Source: Rhodococcus sp. UNC23MFCrub1.1 (lineage in GTDB: Bacteria > Actinomycetota > Actinomycetes > Mycobacteriales > Mycobacteriaceae). From it: 64,000 nt of DNA. The notes under the pieces are model-generated. The model was not told the DNA's origin. It saw only the letters and a program-made list of their open reading frames with translations, and did no database searches. Shown in pieces: positions 54,616 through 62,689 of this stretch. The stretch is from positions 124,001 to 188,000 of the forward strand of contig NZ_JMLQ01000007.1 in the NCBI RefSeq assembly GCF_000686025.1. The letters run 5' to 3'. How positions within the stretch are numbered: position 1 is the first letter of the stretch; each line of letters opens with the position of its first letter. A program made the translations under genes and the position numbers.

Positions 54616-55272
54616 TCAGCGGATTCCACGCGGCAGCGCGTGCGTGGCTGCCATGTGGAGGGAGAGGGCGTCGTCGTACGCGGCGACGTCGCCCTGCTCG
54701 ACGAGTGCGGTGAGACGGGTGTGGTCGCCGATGATCGACGCCAACACGTCCGGATTGCGCGCCACGGAGTTCGCGGTCATGCGGCGCTGCCGGTCGCGCA
54801 ATCCTGAGTAGAAGGTCGACAGCAGCGGGTTGTCCCCGTGCGTGACGACGATGGTGTGGAAGTCTGCGTCCTCGGCAGCGAAGCCGAGGGAGTCGCCCGC
54901 CTCCGCGAGAACGCGCTGCCGGTCGAGGCTCTCGCGCATCTGTGCGGCGGCGGAGGCCCGGCTGCCCGGATCCTGTGCGAACGCCTCGAGCGATCCGGTC
55001 TCGACGAGTCGACGGGCGGCGACGAGATGGGTGGCCTCGTCGGGGGCGACGGGAACCACGAGGGCCCCGCGCTTGGGGTAGAGCCGCATCCATCCTTCGG
55101 CCGCGAGCCTGAGGAAGGCCTCACGGACCGGGGTGCGGCTGGTGCCGGTGCGCTCGGCGATCTGCCCCTCGCTGATCAGCTCCCCGCCCGGCAGCTCGCC
55201 GGAGACGATGAGCTCCTTGACCGTCGCGTACGCCCGGTCGGACGACGTCTCGGTTGCATCTGTGTTGCGCAC
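54616..55272 (-). CDS. GntR-family regulator, FadR/FCD subfamily
   Basis: A 218-residue repressor-like protein. The winged helix is at about residues 12-75 (AYATVKELIVSGELPGGELISEGQIAERTGTSRTPVREAFLRL). The helical FCD domain follows, with a metal-binding His-rich pattern (DADFHTIVVTHGDN and SLHMAATHALP). FCD regulators sense carboxylic acids or amino acids. It heads the unit with the MFS gene. The start is a GTG, and an imperfect palindrome lies right before it. Confidence 0.88.
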   Translation of the reverse strand: MRNTDATETSSDRAYATVKELIVSGELPGGELISEGQIAERTGTSRTPVREAFLRLAAEGWMRLYPKRGALVVPVAPDEATHLVAARRLVETGSLEAFAQDPGSRASAAAQMRESLDRQRVLAEAGDSLGFAAEDADFHTIVVTHGDNPLLSTFYSGLRDRQRRMTANSVARNPDVLASIIGDHTRLTALVEQGDVAAYDDALSLHMAATHALPRGIR

Positions 55273-55274
55273 AT

Positions 55275-55286
55275 CTTGTATCTAAG
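55275..55286 (-). promoter_or_regulatory. Possible GntR operator next to its own start
   Basis: CTTGTATCTAAG is an inverted-repeat-like 12-mer (CTT...AAG around a central AT), two bases upstream of the GntR GTG. It is AT-rich in a GC-rich context and overlaps the place for a leaderless promoter. Autoregulation is inferred from position. Confidence 0.35.
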
Positions 55287-55362
55287 CAGTCGCTGCGCGA
55301 CCTGACCAGGTAGGTGTGACTGGGATTACTGGGTACCGTCGCCGGGCGTCCGGGCGCTGCGC

Positions 55363-55545
55363 GCGGTGGTGTGCGCAGGTTGGACGGTGCGCGCAACACC
55401 GCGCGGTGCGCCAGGCACACCCGTGATCAGGCACGCACCGCACCACCCGCGATGCGGTGCCTCCCCACGCGCAGCGCCCGACTCTCTGCGCACGCTGAAC
55501 GGTGCGCGCAACACCGCGCGGTGTGCCCGGCAGCACCCCACCCGG
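55363..55545. repeat. Intergenic GC-rich repeat cluster B
   Basis: The 284-base gap between the acyl-CoA dehydrogenase and GntR genes holds a 23-base direct repeat, GGTGCGCGCAACACC plus GCGCGGTG, at 55386-55408 and 55501-55523. Between and around are GGTGTGCGCA-, GGCACACC- and GCACGCACC-type strings. The pattern resembles clusters A and C but with more CG steps. No open frame here has coding character. Confidence 0.7.
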
Positions 55546-55556
55546 CAAGCGCTGCC

Positions 55557-57335
55557 CTACAGAACCGAGGTGTCGAGGTCCAGCGTCGTACGGTCCAGGT
55601 TCTCGAGCAGGTCGAACTGTGGGCCCGTCTTGGGGAGCTCGTACCGGAAGAAGTACTGCGCCGCGACACGCTTGCCGTCGTAGAAGGCGCCTTCCTTGTC
55701 GCCGATCGCGCGGAGCTGGTCGAGCCAGAGCCACGCGACGACCACGTGACCGGTCGCCTCGAGGTACGCGGACGAGTTGGCCAGCGCCACCTCGGCGTCG
55801 CCCTGACCCCACAGCGTGCCGGTGACGGCCACGAGGCGATCCACTGCCGCTCGCAGGGCGTCGGCGTACTCGCCCGACATCGCGTCGATGGTCTCCGTGA
55901 TGGTCTCGACGAGGAGCTGGAGCCCTCGGCCGCCCTGCGCGACGACCTTGCGTCCGAGGAGGTCGAGGCCCTGGATGCCGTTCGTTCCCTCGTGGATGGG
56001 GTTGAGGCGGTTGTCGCGGTAGAACTGCTCGACGTTGTAGTCGCGGGTGTAGCCGTACCCGCCGTGCACCTGGATCGCGAGATTGTTGGCTTCGAGGCAC
56101 CACTGCGACGGCCACGCCTTGGCGATGGGGGTGAGCACGTCGAGGAGGAACCCGGCGCGATCCGCCGAGTCCTGCTCGCCGGTGATCTGCTCGTCGACCA
56201 GCCGGGAGCAGTACAGACCCAGGGCCAGACCGCCCTCGACGTAGGACTTCTGCGCGAGCAGCATGCGACGCACGTCGGAGTGGTCGATGATCGGCACCTG
56301 CGGGGCAGCCGGATCCTTGTCACCGACGGGCCGGCCCTGTGCACGGTCCCGGGCGTACGCCACCGAGTGCAGGTAGCCGGTGTAGCCCAGCGCGGTCGCG
56401 CCCATGCCGACGCCGATGCGCGCCTCGTTCATCATCTTGAACATGTACGACAGGCCCTTGTGCGGCTCGCCGACGAGATAGCCTGTGGCGCCGCCGTTCT
56501 CGCCGAACGCGAGGAGCGTGTTGGTGGTTCCGCGGTACCCCATCTTGTGGTTCAGGCCGACGAGGTTCACGTCGTTGCGCTCGCCCAGCGACCCGTCTGC
56601 GTTCACCAGCGTCTTGGGCACGACGAAGAGCGAGATGCCCTTCACGCCCGCCGGACCGCCGGGGATCTTGGCGAGGACGAGGTGCACGATGTTCTCACCG
56701 AGTTCGTGCTCGCCGCCCGAGATCCACATCTTGGTTCCGGTCACCGCGTAGGTGCCGTCACCCTGCTCGACGGCCTTGGTGGTGATGTAGGCGAGCGACG
56801 ATCCGGCACCGGGCTCGGACAGGCACATGGTCCCGTGGAAACGGCCTTCGAGCATGGGCCGGACATAGGCGTCGACCAACTCCTCGCTGCCGTACTCGAT
56901 GAGGAGATTGGCGTTGCCGATCGTGAGGAAGGGATAGGTCGCGGTGCCGGTGTTCGCGGCCTGGAACCACGCGAGCGACGCCTTCGACACCGTGGTCGGC
57001 AGCTGCATGCCGCCGAGCGAGTCGTCGAACTGCCCGGAGATGAGGCCGGCGTCGTTGAACACCTTCAGCGCCTGCTCGACCTCGGGAATCAGGACGACCT
57101 TGCCGTCCTCGCCGACGTGCGGCTCGTTCGCGTCCGCCTTCTTGTTGTGCGGCGCGAAGTGCTTCACCGCGATCTGCTCGCTGAGCTCCATCACCGCGTC
57201 GAACGTCTCCCGGGAATGATCGGAGAAGCGCTTCCGCTCGGTCAACGACTCGACGTCGAGCCATTCGTAGAGGAGGAACTCGAGATCGCGACGAGACAGA
57301 ACGAGGTGCGCGGGAACATCAGCAGCAGAGGACAT
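55557..57335 (-). CDS. Acyl-CoA dehydrogenase (large, about 600-residue type)
   Basis: A 592-residue FAD enzyme of fatty-acid oxidation. It has an extra N-terminal part (VLSRRDLEFLLYEWLDVESL), the FAD and substrate region MCLSEPGAGSSLAYITTKA, KMWISGGEHELGENIVHLVLAKIPGG, the GLNHKMGYRGTTNT loop and QVHGGYGYTRDYNVEQFYRDNRLNPIHEGTNGIQ near the FAD/adenine site. A C-terminal AcylCoA_DH_C domain explains the length. The substrate is likely a long acyl-CoA. It lies downstream of ogt on the same strand with a 20-base gap. Confidence 0.92.
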   Translation of the reverse strand: MSSAADVPAHLVLSRRDLEFLLYEWLDVESLTERKRFSDHSRETFDAVMELSEQIAVKHFAPHNKKADANEPHVGEDGKVVLIPEVEQALKVFNDAGLISGQFDDSLGGMQLPTTVSKASLAWFQAANTGTATYPFLTIGNANLLIEYGSEELVDAYVRPMLEGRFHGTMCLSEPGAGSSLAYITTKAVEQGDGTYAVTGTKMWISGGEHELGENIVHLVLAKIPGGPAGVKGISLFVVPKTLVNADGSLGERNDVNLVGLNHKMGYRGTTNTLLAFGENGGATGYLVGEPHKGLSYMFKMMNEARIGVGMGATALGYTGYLHSVAYARDRAQGRPVGDKDPAAPQVPIIDHSDVRRMLLAQKSYVEGGLALGLYCSRLVDEQITGEQDSADRAGFLLDVLTPIAKAWPSQWCLEANNLAIQVHGGYGYTRDYNVEQFYRDNRLNPIHEGTNGIQGLDLLGRKVVAQGGRGLQLLVETITETIDAMSGEYADALRAAVDRLVAVTGTLWGQGDAEVALANSSAYLEATGHVVVAWLWLDQLRAIGDKEGAFYDGKRVAAQYFFRYELPKTGPQFDLLENLDRTTLDLDTSVL

Positions 57336-57354
57336 GCTTCGAGACTAATACCGC

Positions 57355-57927
57355 CTAGTAGTTCTGTGTCTCGAGCTCGAGCAGAAGCTGCTTGGCGGCC
57401 TCACCGCCGGCGTAGCGACCGGGCGTTCCGTCCGACCGCACCACGCGATGACATGGGATGACCAGGGGCAGCGGATTGCGCGCGCAGGCCGATCCCACGG
57501 CGCGGACGGCCTTCGGGCTGGCCGTCTCCGCGGCCACGGCGGCGTAGCTCCGGGTCTCGCCGTAGGGGATGCGCTGGAGATGCGTCAGGACGTCGCGACG
57601 GAACCCTGCAGCGAGGCGCAGATCCAGGTCGACGTCGACGACGCGGGACGTCCCGGCGAAGAACGCGTCGAGCCCGCGGACCACCGGGTCGAGCCGGGCC
57701 GGCGCTCGGAGCACGCGTGGACTGATGCGGGTGGCCAGCGTCTGCAGGACCGTGTCGTGGTTCTCGACGTCGAAGGCCACGCGCACGACACCTCGCTCGG
57801 TGGCCGCCACGAGGAGCGTGCCGACGGGTGAGTCGAGGGTGCGGTACGCGACGTCGAGCAGTCCTTCCTCGGCGGCGCGGTGCGTCAGTCGCTCGTGGAG
57901 CGCGGTCAGTTCGGCGGCGGTGGTCAC
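57355..57927 (-). CDS. ogt: Methylated-DNA-protein-cysteine methyltransferase
   Basis: A 190-residue suicide enzyme that removes alkyl groups from O6-alkylguanine. The acceptor is Cys159 in PLVIPCHRVV; the DNA-binding helix-turn-helix is at about 120-150 (IPYGETRSYAAVA; KAVRAVGSACARNPLP). The N-terminal domain is the short Ogt type without an Ada activator part. Its ATG overlaps the stop of the sigma-factor gene (ATGA), so its supply depends on that message. Confidence 0.93.
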   Translation of the reverse strand: MTTAAELTALHERLTHRAAEEGLLDVAYRTLDSPVGTLLVAATERGVVRVAFDVENHDTVLQTLATRISPRVLRAPARLDPVVRGLDAFFAGTSRVVDVDLDLRLAAGFRRDVLTHLQRIPYGETRSYAAVAAETASPKAVRAVGSACARNPLPLVIPCHRVVRSDGTPGRYAGGEAAKQLLLELETQNY

Positions 57928-58394
57928 AGCAGCTCACTCCTCGTGGTCGTGCGGCGCAGCGTCGCGATGCCGTCGGCACAGGCACGCCGGGCGGCGGTGG
58001 TCGAATTACCCAGCAGCGCAGCGACGTCCGCATGAGGGAGCCCCCCGATGTGGTGGTACGCGACGGCCAGTCGCTGAGTGTCGGGCAGGGCCGCGACCGC
58101 GGACCACAGGGCGTGATTCTCGTCGGGCACCATCGTGGCGACGTCCGGAACTGAATCGGTAGGCACGGGCCGACGAGCTGCCGCGCGATGAACGTCGACG
58201 GCCTTGCGGTGCGCGATGGTCACCAGCCAGGCCTGCACGTTCGCGTCCTCGGGCAGGTCGGGGTACGCCCGGAGTGCGGCGAGGAAGGTCTCCGACCACG
58301 CGTCGTCGGCGTCGACGGGACCGACCACGGCGCGACAGACCCGCAGCACCACGGGGCCGTGGGTGGCCACGACGGTCTCGAACGGAAGCATCAC
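57924..58394 (-). CDS. ECF-type RNA polymerase sigma factor
   Basis: A 156-residue short sigma factor. Region 2 lies at residues about 8-75 (DADDAWSETFLAALRAYPDLP; VQAWLVTIAHRKAVDVHRA) and region 4 at about 95-150 (ALPDTQRLAVAYHHIGGLPHADVAALLGNSTTAARRACADGIA). There is no neighbouring anti-sigma gene; control may be through transcription or an unlinked factor. It is translationally coupled to ogt, suggesting an alkylation or DNA-damage response. Confidence 0.87.
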   Translation of the reverse strand: MMLPFETVVATHGPVVLRVCRAVVGPVDADDAWSETFLAALRAYPDLPEDANVQAWLVTIAHRKAVDVHRAAARRPVPTDSVPDVATMVPDENHALWSAVAALPDTQRLAVAYHHIGGLPHADVAALLGNSTTAARRACADGIATLRRTTTRSELL

Positions 58395-58460
58395 GATCAG
58401 TAAACGCGTGAGGGCGGCGGAACGTGAGAATCGGCGGGATCGCGAGGTTCAGCGAGCTGC

Positions 58461-58577
58461 GTGCACACCCCCTGCGTCAACCGCACACACCCTCCAGCCT
58501 GCAGCAACGGGTGTTCACCACACGCCGGCCGTGTGCACACCCCTTCCAGCCGGCCACCGCACCAGCGCGCACACCCC
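58461..58577. repeat. Intergenic GTGTGC/GCACAC repeat cluster C
   Basis: Five GCACACCC-type cores lie between the sigma factor and lipase genes: 58463-58470, 58483-58492, around 58508-58520 (interrupted GGGTGTTCACC), 58535-58543 and 58569-58577. It shares the string GCAACGGGTGT (58504) with cluster A. Spacing is irregular, so this is neither a CRISPR nor a simple microsatellite. Confidence 0.7.
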
Positions 58578-58582
58578 GGCAC

Positions 58583-59434
58583 TCAGCAGGGGCTGGGGAC
58601 CCGATCGGCGTAGGACCGGTCGAGCCCGCGCTGCACCATCCACAGTGCGCGGGGGTCGGTGGTCAGTTCCATGTGCCCGGCGGTGTTGCTCGGGCAGCCG
58701 TCCTGCACCCAGACGTTGTCCACGGTCGCGCCCGGGCCCGCGGCGAGGAAGGTGTTCTCGGGCGGCGTGGAGACGGTGTCCGCGCGGGTGGCGATCACGG
58801 TGTAGTCGACGCCCGGGACGGTGTCGCCGCCCGCGTTGAGCACGTCGAGGAACGACGAGCCGACCATCTGCTGGACGAACGACGGTCCGACGGCCGCGGC
58901 GGCGACCTCGCCGACCGGCAGTCCGAACTGCTGCGCGAGCGATCCGACGAGCTGCCCCGCCGAGAACGTGGTGCCGTGATTGGTGGCGCCGAGGGTGACG
59001 AGGGTGTGCACGGCGTCGGCTCCACCTTCGAACTTCAGGTACTGACGCGCCACGACACCGCCCTGGGAGTGCCCGACGACGTCCACGTCGGCTGCGCCGG
59101 TGCGTGATCGGACGTCGTCGACGAAGGCGCGCAGTTCCCGCGCGGACGTGGCGATGTCGTCGCCGCCGTAGGTCTGCAGCAGGTTCTCGCCGGGTTCGGC
59201 GCGGTAGCCGTACTCGAGAGTGAAGACGCAGTAGCCCTCCGCCTCGAGCTGCGGGGTGAGGGTGGACCAGGTGTCCGGACCGTCGACCCAGGTGCCGTGC
59301 ACCAGCACGACGGGACGGGGATGCTCGGGTGAGCAGGAGCCGGCGGTGTCGGCCGCGGCCGGACCGGCGCCGAGAGGTGCGGTGCCCACGGCCACGGCGA
59401 GTGCCGTCGCCGCCGTCAGAAGTGCCCGTCTCAT
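58583..59434 (-). CDS. Secreted triacylglycerol lipase-like alpha/beta hydrolase
   Basis: A 283-residue exported hydrolase. A signal peptide (residues 1-28, cut after AAADT or near AAA) is followed by the oxyanion motif PVVLVHGTWVDGPDTW, the nucleophile elbow GHSQGG with Ser123, and NHGTTF. The catalytic His is probably in NTAGHMELTTDPRAL. The fold and motifs are those of lipase class 2 (EstA/LipA type). The ATG at 59434 gives a full signal peptide. Confidence 0.88.
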   Translation of the reverse strand: MRRALLTAATALAVAVGTAPLGAGPAAADTAGSCSPEHPRPVVLVHGTWVDGPDTWSTLTPQLEAEGYCVFTLEYGYRAEPGENLLQTYGGDDIATSARELRAFVDDVRSRTGAADVDVVGHSQGGVVARQYLKFEGGADAVHTLVTLGATNHGTTFSAGQLVGSLAQQFGLPVGEVAAAAVGPSFVQQMVGSSFLDVLNAGGDTVPGVDYTVIATRADTVSTPPENTFLAAGPGATVDNVWVQDGCPSNTAGHMELTTDPRALWMVQRGLDRSYADRVPSPC

Positions 59435-59481
59435 GCCCTGATCGTATCCGAGCGTGTTACTGGTGTGACGGATGGGACTCG

Positions 59482-60267
59482 TCAGTCGCCTTCCGGTCCG
59501 AGCGAGATACCGCGGCCGATCAACCACAGTTCGGGATCCACGTGCTTGTCCGCGACGACGGTCTCGAAGTGCAGGTGCGGCCCGGTGGAGTCGCCGCGGT
59601 TCCCCATCGTCGCGATCTGCTGCCCCGCCGCGACCCGCTGACCGGCCACCGCGACCAGGGTGTCCACGTGACCGTAGATGGACACGGTGCCGTCGTCGTG
59701 TCGCACGCGCACCCACAACCCGAAGCCGCTCGCAGGGCCGGCCTCGATCACCTGACCGTCCGCCACCGACAGGATCGGTGTGCCGATCGGGCCGGCGATG
59801 TCGATTCCGTTGTGCATCGTTCCCCACCGCGGTCCGAAACCGGACGTGTACGTGCCGCGAGCCGGTGAGGCGTAGCTACCGATGCGGGCGCCGATCACGG
59901 CCGGTGGCAGCTCGTACAGTCGGCGATCCTTCTCCTCGGCGCTCGCCGCCGTCGAGAGCACGGCGATGGCGGCCGCGTACTCCTCCTCCGCCGTGGCGCG
60001 GTTGACCTTCGCGATCTGGCGCAGCGGGCCCAGGTTGCGCTCCGGTTCCGCCAGGAAGCTCGGCCGCAGGTCCGCAGCGGGAGCGGCGACCGCCCCGACG
60101 GCCGGTTCCTCGGCCGTCGGCCGGGTCAGATGGAACACGAGCACCGCGACGGCGAGCACGAGCACGATGGCCAGCGCCTGCGCCGAGACGGTCCGCACCG
60201 GAACGGTCGCAGGCGTCGTCACGGGCGGCCGATCGGCCGCCCGTGAGCGCGAGAGCAACTGAACCAC
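59482..60267 (-). CDS. M23-family peptidoglycan peptidase
   Basis: A 261-residue envelope protein with one membrane anchor (about residues 30-47), a helical spacer (about 85-120) and a C-terminal M23 domain. Zinc ligands are His152 and Asp156 (MHNGIDIAGP) and His233 in GPHLHFET, with the catalytic His231 or His200 (IYGHVDT). It would cut cross-links or activate hydrolases at the cell wall. Upstream on the same strand comes the amine oxidase gene's 3' end, 62 bases away. Confidence 0.9.
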   Translation of the reverse strand: MVQLLSRSRAADRPPVTTPATVPVRTVSAQALAIVLVLAVAVLVFHLTRPTAEEPAVGAVAAPAADLRPSFLAEPERNLGPLRQIAKVNRATAEEEYAAAIAVLSTAASAEEKDRRLYELPPAVIGARIGSYASPARGTYTSGFGPRWGTMHNGIDIAGPIGTPILSVADGQVIEAGPASGFGLWVRVRHDDGTVSIYGHVDTLVAVAGQRVAAGQQIATMGNRGDSTGPHLHFETVVADKHVDPELWLIGRGISLGPEGD

Positions 60268-60329
60268 CGGAGGAACGCTACCGCTCGGTAAGTCCTCCCG
60301 GACCGAGATTCACCGCGCCGGTCGACGCA

Positions 60330-62045
60330 TCAGTCCCCGAGGCGGAGCGGGGCGATGCTCTCGAAGACGTCGCCCGGCCCGGGATTGTCCGGATGTGTCG
60401 ATCCGCCGAGGTGGTTCATGACTCCCCACACCGCGTTGAGCGCGGTCTGGATGGCGCCCTCGGCCCATCCCGCCGTCCACGAGATGTCGTCGCCGGCGAG
60501 GAAGATCCCGCGATGCCGGGGGGCGAGCTCGTCCTGCACGAAGTGCGAGAAGAGGCGTTCCTGATAGCGATAGTGGCCGGGCAGGTTGGCCTTGAAGGCA
60601 CCCATGAAGTGGCGCTCGGTCTCCCACGACAGCGTCACCGGATCGGAGACGATGTGGCTGCGGAAGTCCACCCCGGGATAGATCTCCTCGAGCGATCCCA
60701 GCATCAGCGTCAACCGCTCGTCGGGTGAGAGCGGCAGCAGCTTCAGCGAGTCGTCGCTCCACGTGTACGACAGACAGATCACGCCGGGCCGATCGTCGCC
60801 GTGATCGAGGAGATACGTTCCCCGACTCAACCGGTCGGTGAGGGTCATGCTGACCAGTTCCCTCCCCGTCTCGGGGTCGACGTCCTTCCAGAACGGTCGG
60901 TCCACGAGCACGAACACCTTGGTCGACCCCATGTAGTGGGTGCGTTCGACGGCCGTCCAGTGATCGATGGGCAGCAGGTCGTCGTCGGTGTCGATGGTGT
61001 TGAGGAGCATCCAGCTCTGCGCGGTCACGACGACCGAGGCGAACTCGTCCGTCCGGCCCGAGGAGTCGGTCACCGCGAAGGTGTGGTCGCCGGTGGCGTC
61101 GTCGGTCCGTCGCCGGATCTCCGTGACACCCGGGCGGGGTGTGCCGCCGTGCAGCGACGCGACCGAGGTGCCCGCCGACCAGTGCGCCGCGTCCGACACG
61201 GCCTCCGACCACAGACCACGTGGCAGGCGGCTGGATCCGCCGACGATGCCGCGGTGGTGATCGTCCGCCTCCGTGGCCACGACGCGCAGGATCTCGAGTA
61301 TCGAGTTCGGGAAGTCGGTGTCCCAGCCACCGGTGCCGAAACCGACCTGCCCGAACAGCTCTCGACGCGCGAACGACGCGAAGTGGGGGGATCCGACGAG
61401 GAACCCGTAGAACGTCGTGTCGTCGAGTCGCACCACGAGGTCGTTCCAGATGCGCTTCACCGCCGCCGCGTCCCGAGCGCGGATGGCGCGCTGGAGAGGG
61501 ACGAGTTCGGACTGTTCCTCGAGCGTGCGCTGCCACGCCCTGGCCACCTCGGCGTACTCGTCGGGGAGATCGGTCAGCTGCCGCGCGTAGTGACTGGTGC
61601 CCTTGAGGTCGATGACGGTGCTGGGCGTCGCCTCGGCGAGCGGGTTGGGGAACGGGGTGGTCTCGATGCCGAGGTGGTCGAGGTAGTGGAACAGGGCGGT
61701 GGACGACGGCGGGAACCGCATCGCGCCCATCTCGGCGACCGTGTCCTCGTGCCCCTCGAACGGGACCGAGTGCATGCGGCCGCCGATCCACCCCGCCTCG
61801 TACACCACGGGTTCGAGTCCCATCCGCAGCAGCTCCCGGGCGGCGACGGTGCCGGCGAGACCGGCCCCGACGATGGCGACGCGGGTGCCGCGGCGGTCCG
61901 GAGGGACCGACCCGAGCCCGGCCGGGTGCGCGAGGAAATCGTCGTAGGCGAAGGGGAAGTCGGGGCCGAACATGGTGACCGGCTGCTCACGGTCCCCTGC
62001 TGATCGCTCGTGGACCGAGCTGTCGGGAGTGACGGGCGTGGTCAT
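60330..62045 (-). CDS. Flavin monoamine oxidase / L-amino-acid oxidase-like protein
   Basis: A 571-residue FAD enzyme. The dinucleotide-binding motif is VAIVGAGLAGTVAARELLRMG followed by EAGWIGGRMHS and EMGAMRFPPSS. The FAD C-terminal block is GIFLAGDDISWTAGWAEGAIQTALNAV. Size and motifs suit the tryptophan-2-monooxygenase / L-amino-acid oxidase group rather than mitochondrial MAO. It is coupled (ATGA) to an XRE-cupin regulator and divergent from an agmatinase-family gene, so an arginine or polyamine substrate is likely. Tryptophan to indole-3-acetamide is an alternative. Confidence 0.82.
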   Translation of the reverse strand: MTTPVTPDSSVHERSAGDREQPVTMFGPDFPFAYDDFLAHPAGLGSVPPDRRGTRVAIVGAGLAGTVAARELLRMGLEPVVYEAGWIGGRMHSVPFEGHEDTVAEMGAMRFPPSSTALFHYLDHLGIETTPFPNPLAEATPSTVIDLKGTSHYARQLTDLPDEYAEVARAWQRTLEEQSELVPLQRAIRARDAAAVKRIWNDLVVRLDDTTFYGFLVGSPHFASFARRELFGQVGFGTGGWDTDFPNSILEILRVVATEADDHHRGIVGGSSRLPRGLWSEAVSDAAHWSAGTSVASLHGGTPRPGVTEIRRRTDDATGDHTFAVTDSSGRTDEFASVVVTAQSWMLLNTIDTDDDLLPIDHWTAVERTHYMGSTKVFVLVDRPFWKDVDPETGRELVSMTLTDRLSRGTYLLDHGDDRPGVICLSYTWSDDSLKLLPLSPDERLTLMLGSLEEIYPGVDFRSHIVSDPVTLSWETERHFMGAFKANLPGHYRYQERLFSHFVQDELAPRHRGIFLAGDDISWTAGWAEGAIQTALNAVWGVMNHLGGSTHPDNPGPGDVFESIAPLRLGD

Positions 62046-62614
62046 GGGGTCGTCTCGATTCTGGTTCTGTCGTGGCGGGAGGGCATGGACGGCGTCAGGA
62101 CCCACAGCACCGTGGTGTCGACCTCCGCGCGGAAGCTGTGCCGACGACGAGGATCGAAGGTGAGCGCGTCACCGTCGTCGAGTTGCACGGTGCGCTCGTC
62201 GAGCGTCAGGATCAGCCGACCGGTGAGCACCAGGACGAACCCGACCTCGGCCGGCAGTTCGTACGACTCGTCGCCGCTGCCTCCTCCGCGCTCGATCCTG
62301 CCGTGGATGACCTGCACGCGCTGTTCGCCCGGCGGGGTCAGCAGGTACTCCGTCTGGGCATGACCCCCGAGGGCGATCGGGGGGTACTCGCCGGCGCGGA
62401 CGACGTCGCCGTGCGGAACGTCGTCGAACAGCGACCCCATGGGAATCTCGAGCGCGTCGCACCAGCGCACCAGGACGGCGACGGACGCGGATGCGCGGTC
62501 GTTCTCGACCTTGGACAGGTAGCCCTTGGTCACACCGACGGTCGACGCGAGCGCGTCGAGAGTGAGACGACGGGCGGCCCGGGCCTCCCGCAGCCGGTTT
62601 CCGATGGTGGACAC
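62042..62614 (-). CDS. XRE-family regulator with C-terminal cupin (PuuR-like)
   Basis: A 190-residue regulator. The Cro/C1 helix-turn-helix is at residues about 5-60 (LREARAARRLTLDALASTVGVTKGYLSKVENDRASAS). The cupin sensor domain covers about 105-180 (ERGGGSGDESYELPAEVGFVLVLTGRL; LDDGDALTFDPRRRHSFRA). Relatives such as PuuR repress putrescine-use genes. It is made with the oxidase (ATG/TGA overlap) and is divergent from the ureohydrolase, so it probably controls both. Confidence 0.9.
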   Translation of the reverse strand: MSTIGNRLREARAARRLTLDALASTVGVTKGYLSKVENDRASASVAVLVRWCDALEIPMGSLFDDVPHGDVVRAGEYPPIALGGHAQTEYLLTPPGEQRVQVIHGRIERGGGSGDESYELPAEVGFVLVLTGRLILTLDERTVQLDDGDALTFDPRRRHSFRAEVDTTVLWVLTPSMPSRHDRTRIETTP

Positions 62615-62637
62615 GCCGCGATCATGCCCTGCTCCGC

Positions 62638-62680
62638 GTCAGGAAACAAGTGTTGACCAACCGCCTGAAGTGAGGAAACA
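62638..62680. promoter_or_regulatory. Divergent control region with direct repeats
   Basis: Between the XRE-cupin and ureohydrolase starts, GTCAGGAAACA (from 62638) and GTGAGGAAACA (from 62670) repeat at a spacing of 32 bases, about three helical turns. TTGACC at 62653-62658 may be a -35 for the rightward gene. The second copy may also serve as its ribosome site. Binding by the XRE-cupin protein is inferred. Confidence 0.45.
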
Positions 62681-62689
62681 TCACTGCTC

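Noticed and set aside
55371-57461. A 696-codon plus-strand frame
   Set aside because: Opposite the acyl-CoA dehydrogenase; composition is that of a shadow.
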